From the NCBI GenBank assembly GCA_030824835.1, contig JAPJRA010000255.1:1-6044 (forward strand): a stretch of 6,044 nt of DNA. Reading direction: 5' to 3'. Origin of the DNA: Geminicoccaceae bacterium (GTDB taxonomy: Bacteria > Pseudomonadota > Alphaproteobacteria > Geminicoccales > Geminicoccaceae). The translations under genes were made by a program, and so were the position numbers. The notes beneath the pieces are model-generated. The model had not been told where the DNA came from. It did no database searches and saw nothing but the letters and a program-made list of their open reading frames with translations. Numbering within the stretch: the stretch's first letter is position 1; every line of letters begins with the position of its first letter. This document shows positions 5,374 to 6,044 of this stretch, piece after piece.

Positions 5374-6044
5374 CCGCATCCAGCAAGCCACATCGCATCC
5401 GTCGCCTGCTCGTCGCCAATCGATCGGAAATCGCCATACGCGTGTTCCGGGCCGCGACCGAGCTCGGCATCCAGACCGTGGCCATCTATGCCGAGGAGGA
5501 CAAGCTCTCCCTGCATCGGTTCAAGGCCGACGAGGCCTATCGGATCGGCCGTGGCAAGGGTCCGCTCGAGGCCTACCTGTCGATCGACGAGGTCATTCGC
5601 GTGGCACTGGAAGCCCGGGTCGACGCGATCCATCCGGGTTACGGCTTTCTCTCGGAGAGCCCCGAGTTCGCCGACGCCTGCGCCGAGAACGGCATCATCT
5701 TCATCGGGCCGACGCCGCAGACCATGCGCACGCTCGGCAACAAGGTCGCCGCCCGCAATCTCGCCGTTTCGGTCGATGCCCCGGTCATGCCGGCAACCGA
5801 CCCGCTGCCGGACGACCCCGAGGAGATCAAGCGGCTGGCCGCCGGCATCGGCTATCCGGTGATGCTCAAGGCGTCCTGGGGCGGCGGTGGAAGGGGCATG
5901 CGCCCGATCGAGAGCGAGGACCGGCTGCTGGACGCGGTGCTGAGCGCCAAGCGCGAGGCCAAGGCCGCCTTCGGCAAGGACGAGGTCTATCTGGAGAAGC
6001 TGGTCAAGCGCGCCCGCCATGTCGAGGTCCAGTTGCTGGGCGAC
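5370..6044 (+). CDS. pyc: pyruvate carboxylase, N-terminal biotin carboxylase part (3' end outside window)
   Basis: The first 225 residues are present, open to the right edge; full-length single-chain pyruvate carboxylase is about 1,150 residues. The enzyme makes oxaloacetate from pyruvate, bicarbonate and ATP using biotin, refilling the TCA cycle in the cytoplasm. Visible are the N-terminal RRLLVANRSEIAIRVFRA (11-28), HRFKADEAY (49-57), HPGYGFLSE (88-96), GPTPQTMRTLGNK (113-125), the ATP-grasp lysine in VMLKASWGGGGRGM (164-177) and RHVEVQLLGD (216-225). HRFKADEAY followed by PLEAYLSIDE favours pyruvate carboxylase over the AccC, PccA or MccA biotin carboxylases. ATG 5370 has GAGG four bases upstream. 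Confirmation would need the carboxyltransferase and biotin domains beyond the window. It appears to be a separate unit from the hydrolase, 150 bases upstream. Confidence 0.92.
   Translation, partial: MTASSKPHRIRRLLVANRSEIAIRVFRAATELGIQTVAIYAEEDKLSLHRFKADEAYRIGRGKGPLEAYLSIDEVIRVALEARVDAIHPGYGFLSESPEFADACAENGIIFIGPTPQTMRTLGNKVAARNLAVSVDAPVMPATDPLPDDPEEIKRLAAGIGYPVMLKASWGGGGRGMRPIESEDRLLDAVLSAKREAKAAFGKDEVYLEKLVKRARHVEVQLLGD

Noticed and set aside
5235..6020. A 261-codon minus-strand frame opposite the start of pyc.
   Set aside because: The plus strand encodes unmistakable biotin carboxylase motifs over the same bases.

Overview
This window is high-GC DNA (roughly two thirds GC or more by eye) with strong G/C bias at third codon positions. 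The gene set is a HupE-type metal permease pair, a DevBCA/MacAB-like ABC exporter, a secreted alpha/beta hydrolase and a stand-alone pyruvate carboxylase. This fits a free-living proteobacterium, and an alphaproteobacterium is my best inference. No RNA genes, insertion sequences, CRISPR arrays or phage genes are visible.

Layout. At the left edge (1-857, + strand) are the C-terminal end of a HupE/UreJ metal permease and a second, shorter HupE/UreJ-like membrane protein, coupled by a GTGA stop/start overlap. Next comes a visibly AT-richer spacer (858-974) with a nested inverted repeat and a short direct repeat. It leads into a small unrecognised gene (975-1199, +) that converges on and overlaps the next operon by 14 bases.

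From 4193 down to 1186 on the minus strand lies a compact three-gene operon. It encodes a periplasmic membrane-fusion/adaptor protein, a four-helix MacB/FtsX-type permease (GTG start, 3-base gap) and a LolD/MacB-type ATPase (ATGA overlap). Together these should form an inner-membrane ABC exporter or envelope transporter. No outer-membrane channel is present in the window.

The 165-bp divergent spacer 4194-4358 holds a perfect 8-bp inverted repeat, a TATAGT -10 candidate for the exporter and a TTGACA hexamer facing the other way. To its right (+ strand) is an exported alpha/beta hydrolase with an intact Ser-Asp-His triad. After it comes a 150-bp spacer with two very short ORFs, then the first 225 codons of pyruvate carboxylase, cut by the window edge.

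Most of this is ordinary core or accessory metabolism. I see no clear evidence of a new multi-gene system. The points most worth checking are the unrecognised small gene with its structured AT-rich leader, the operator-like palindrome shared by exporter and hydrolase, and the small ORFs ahead of pyc.
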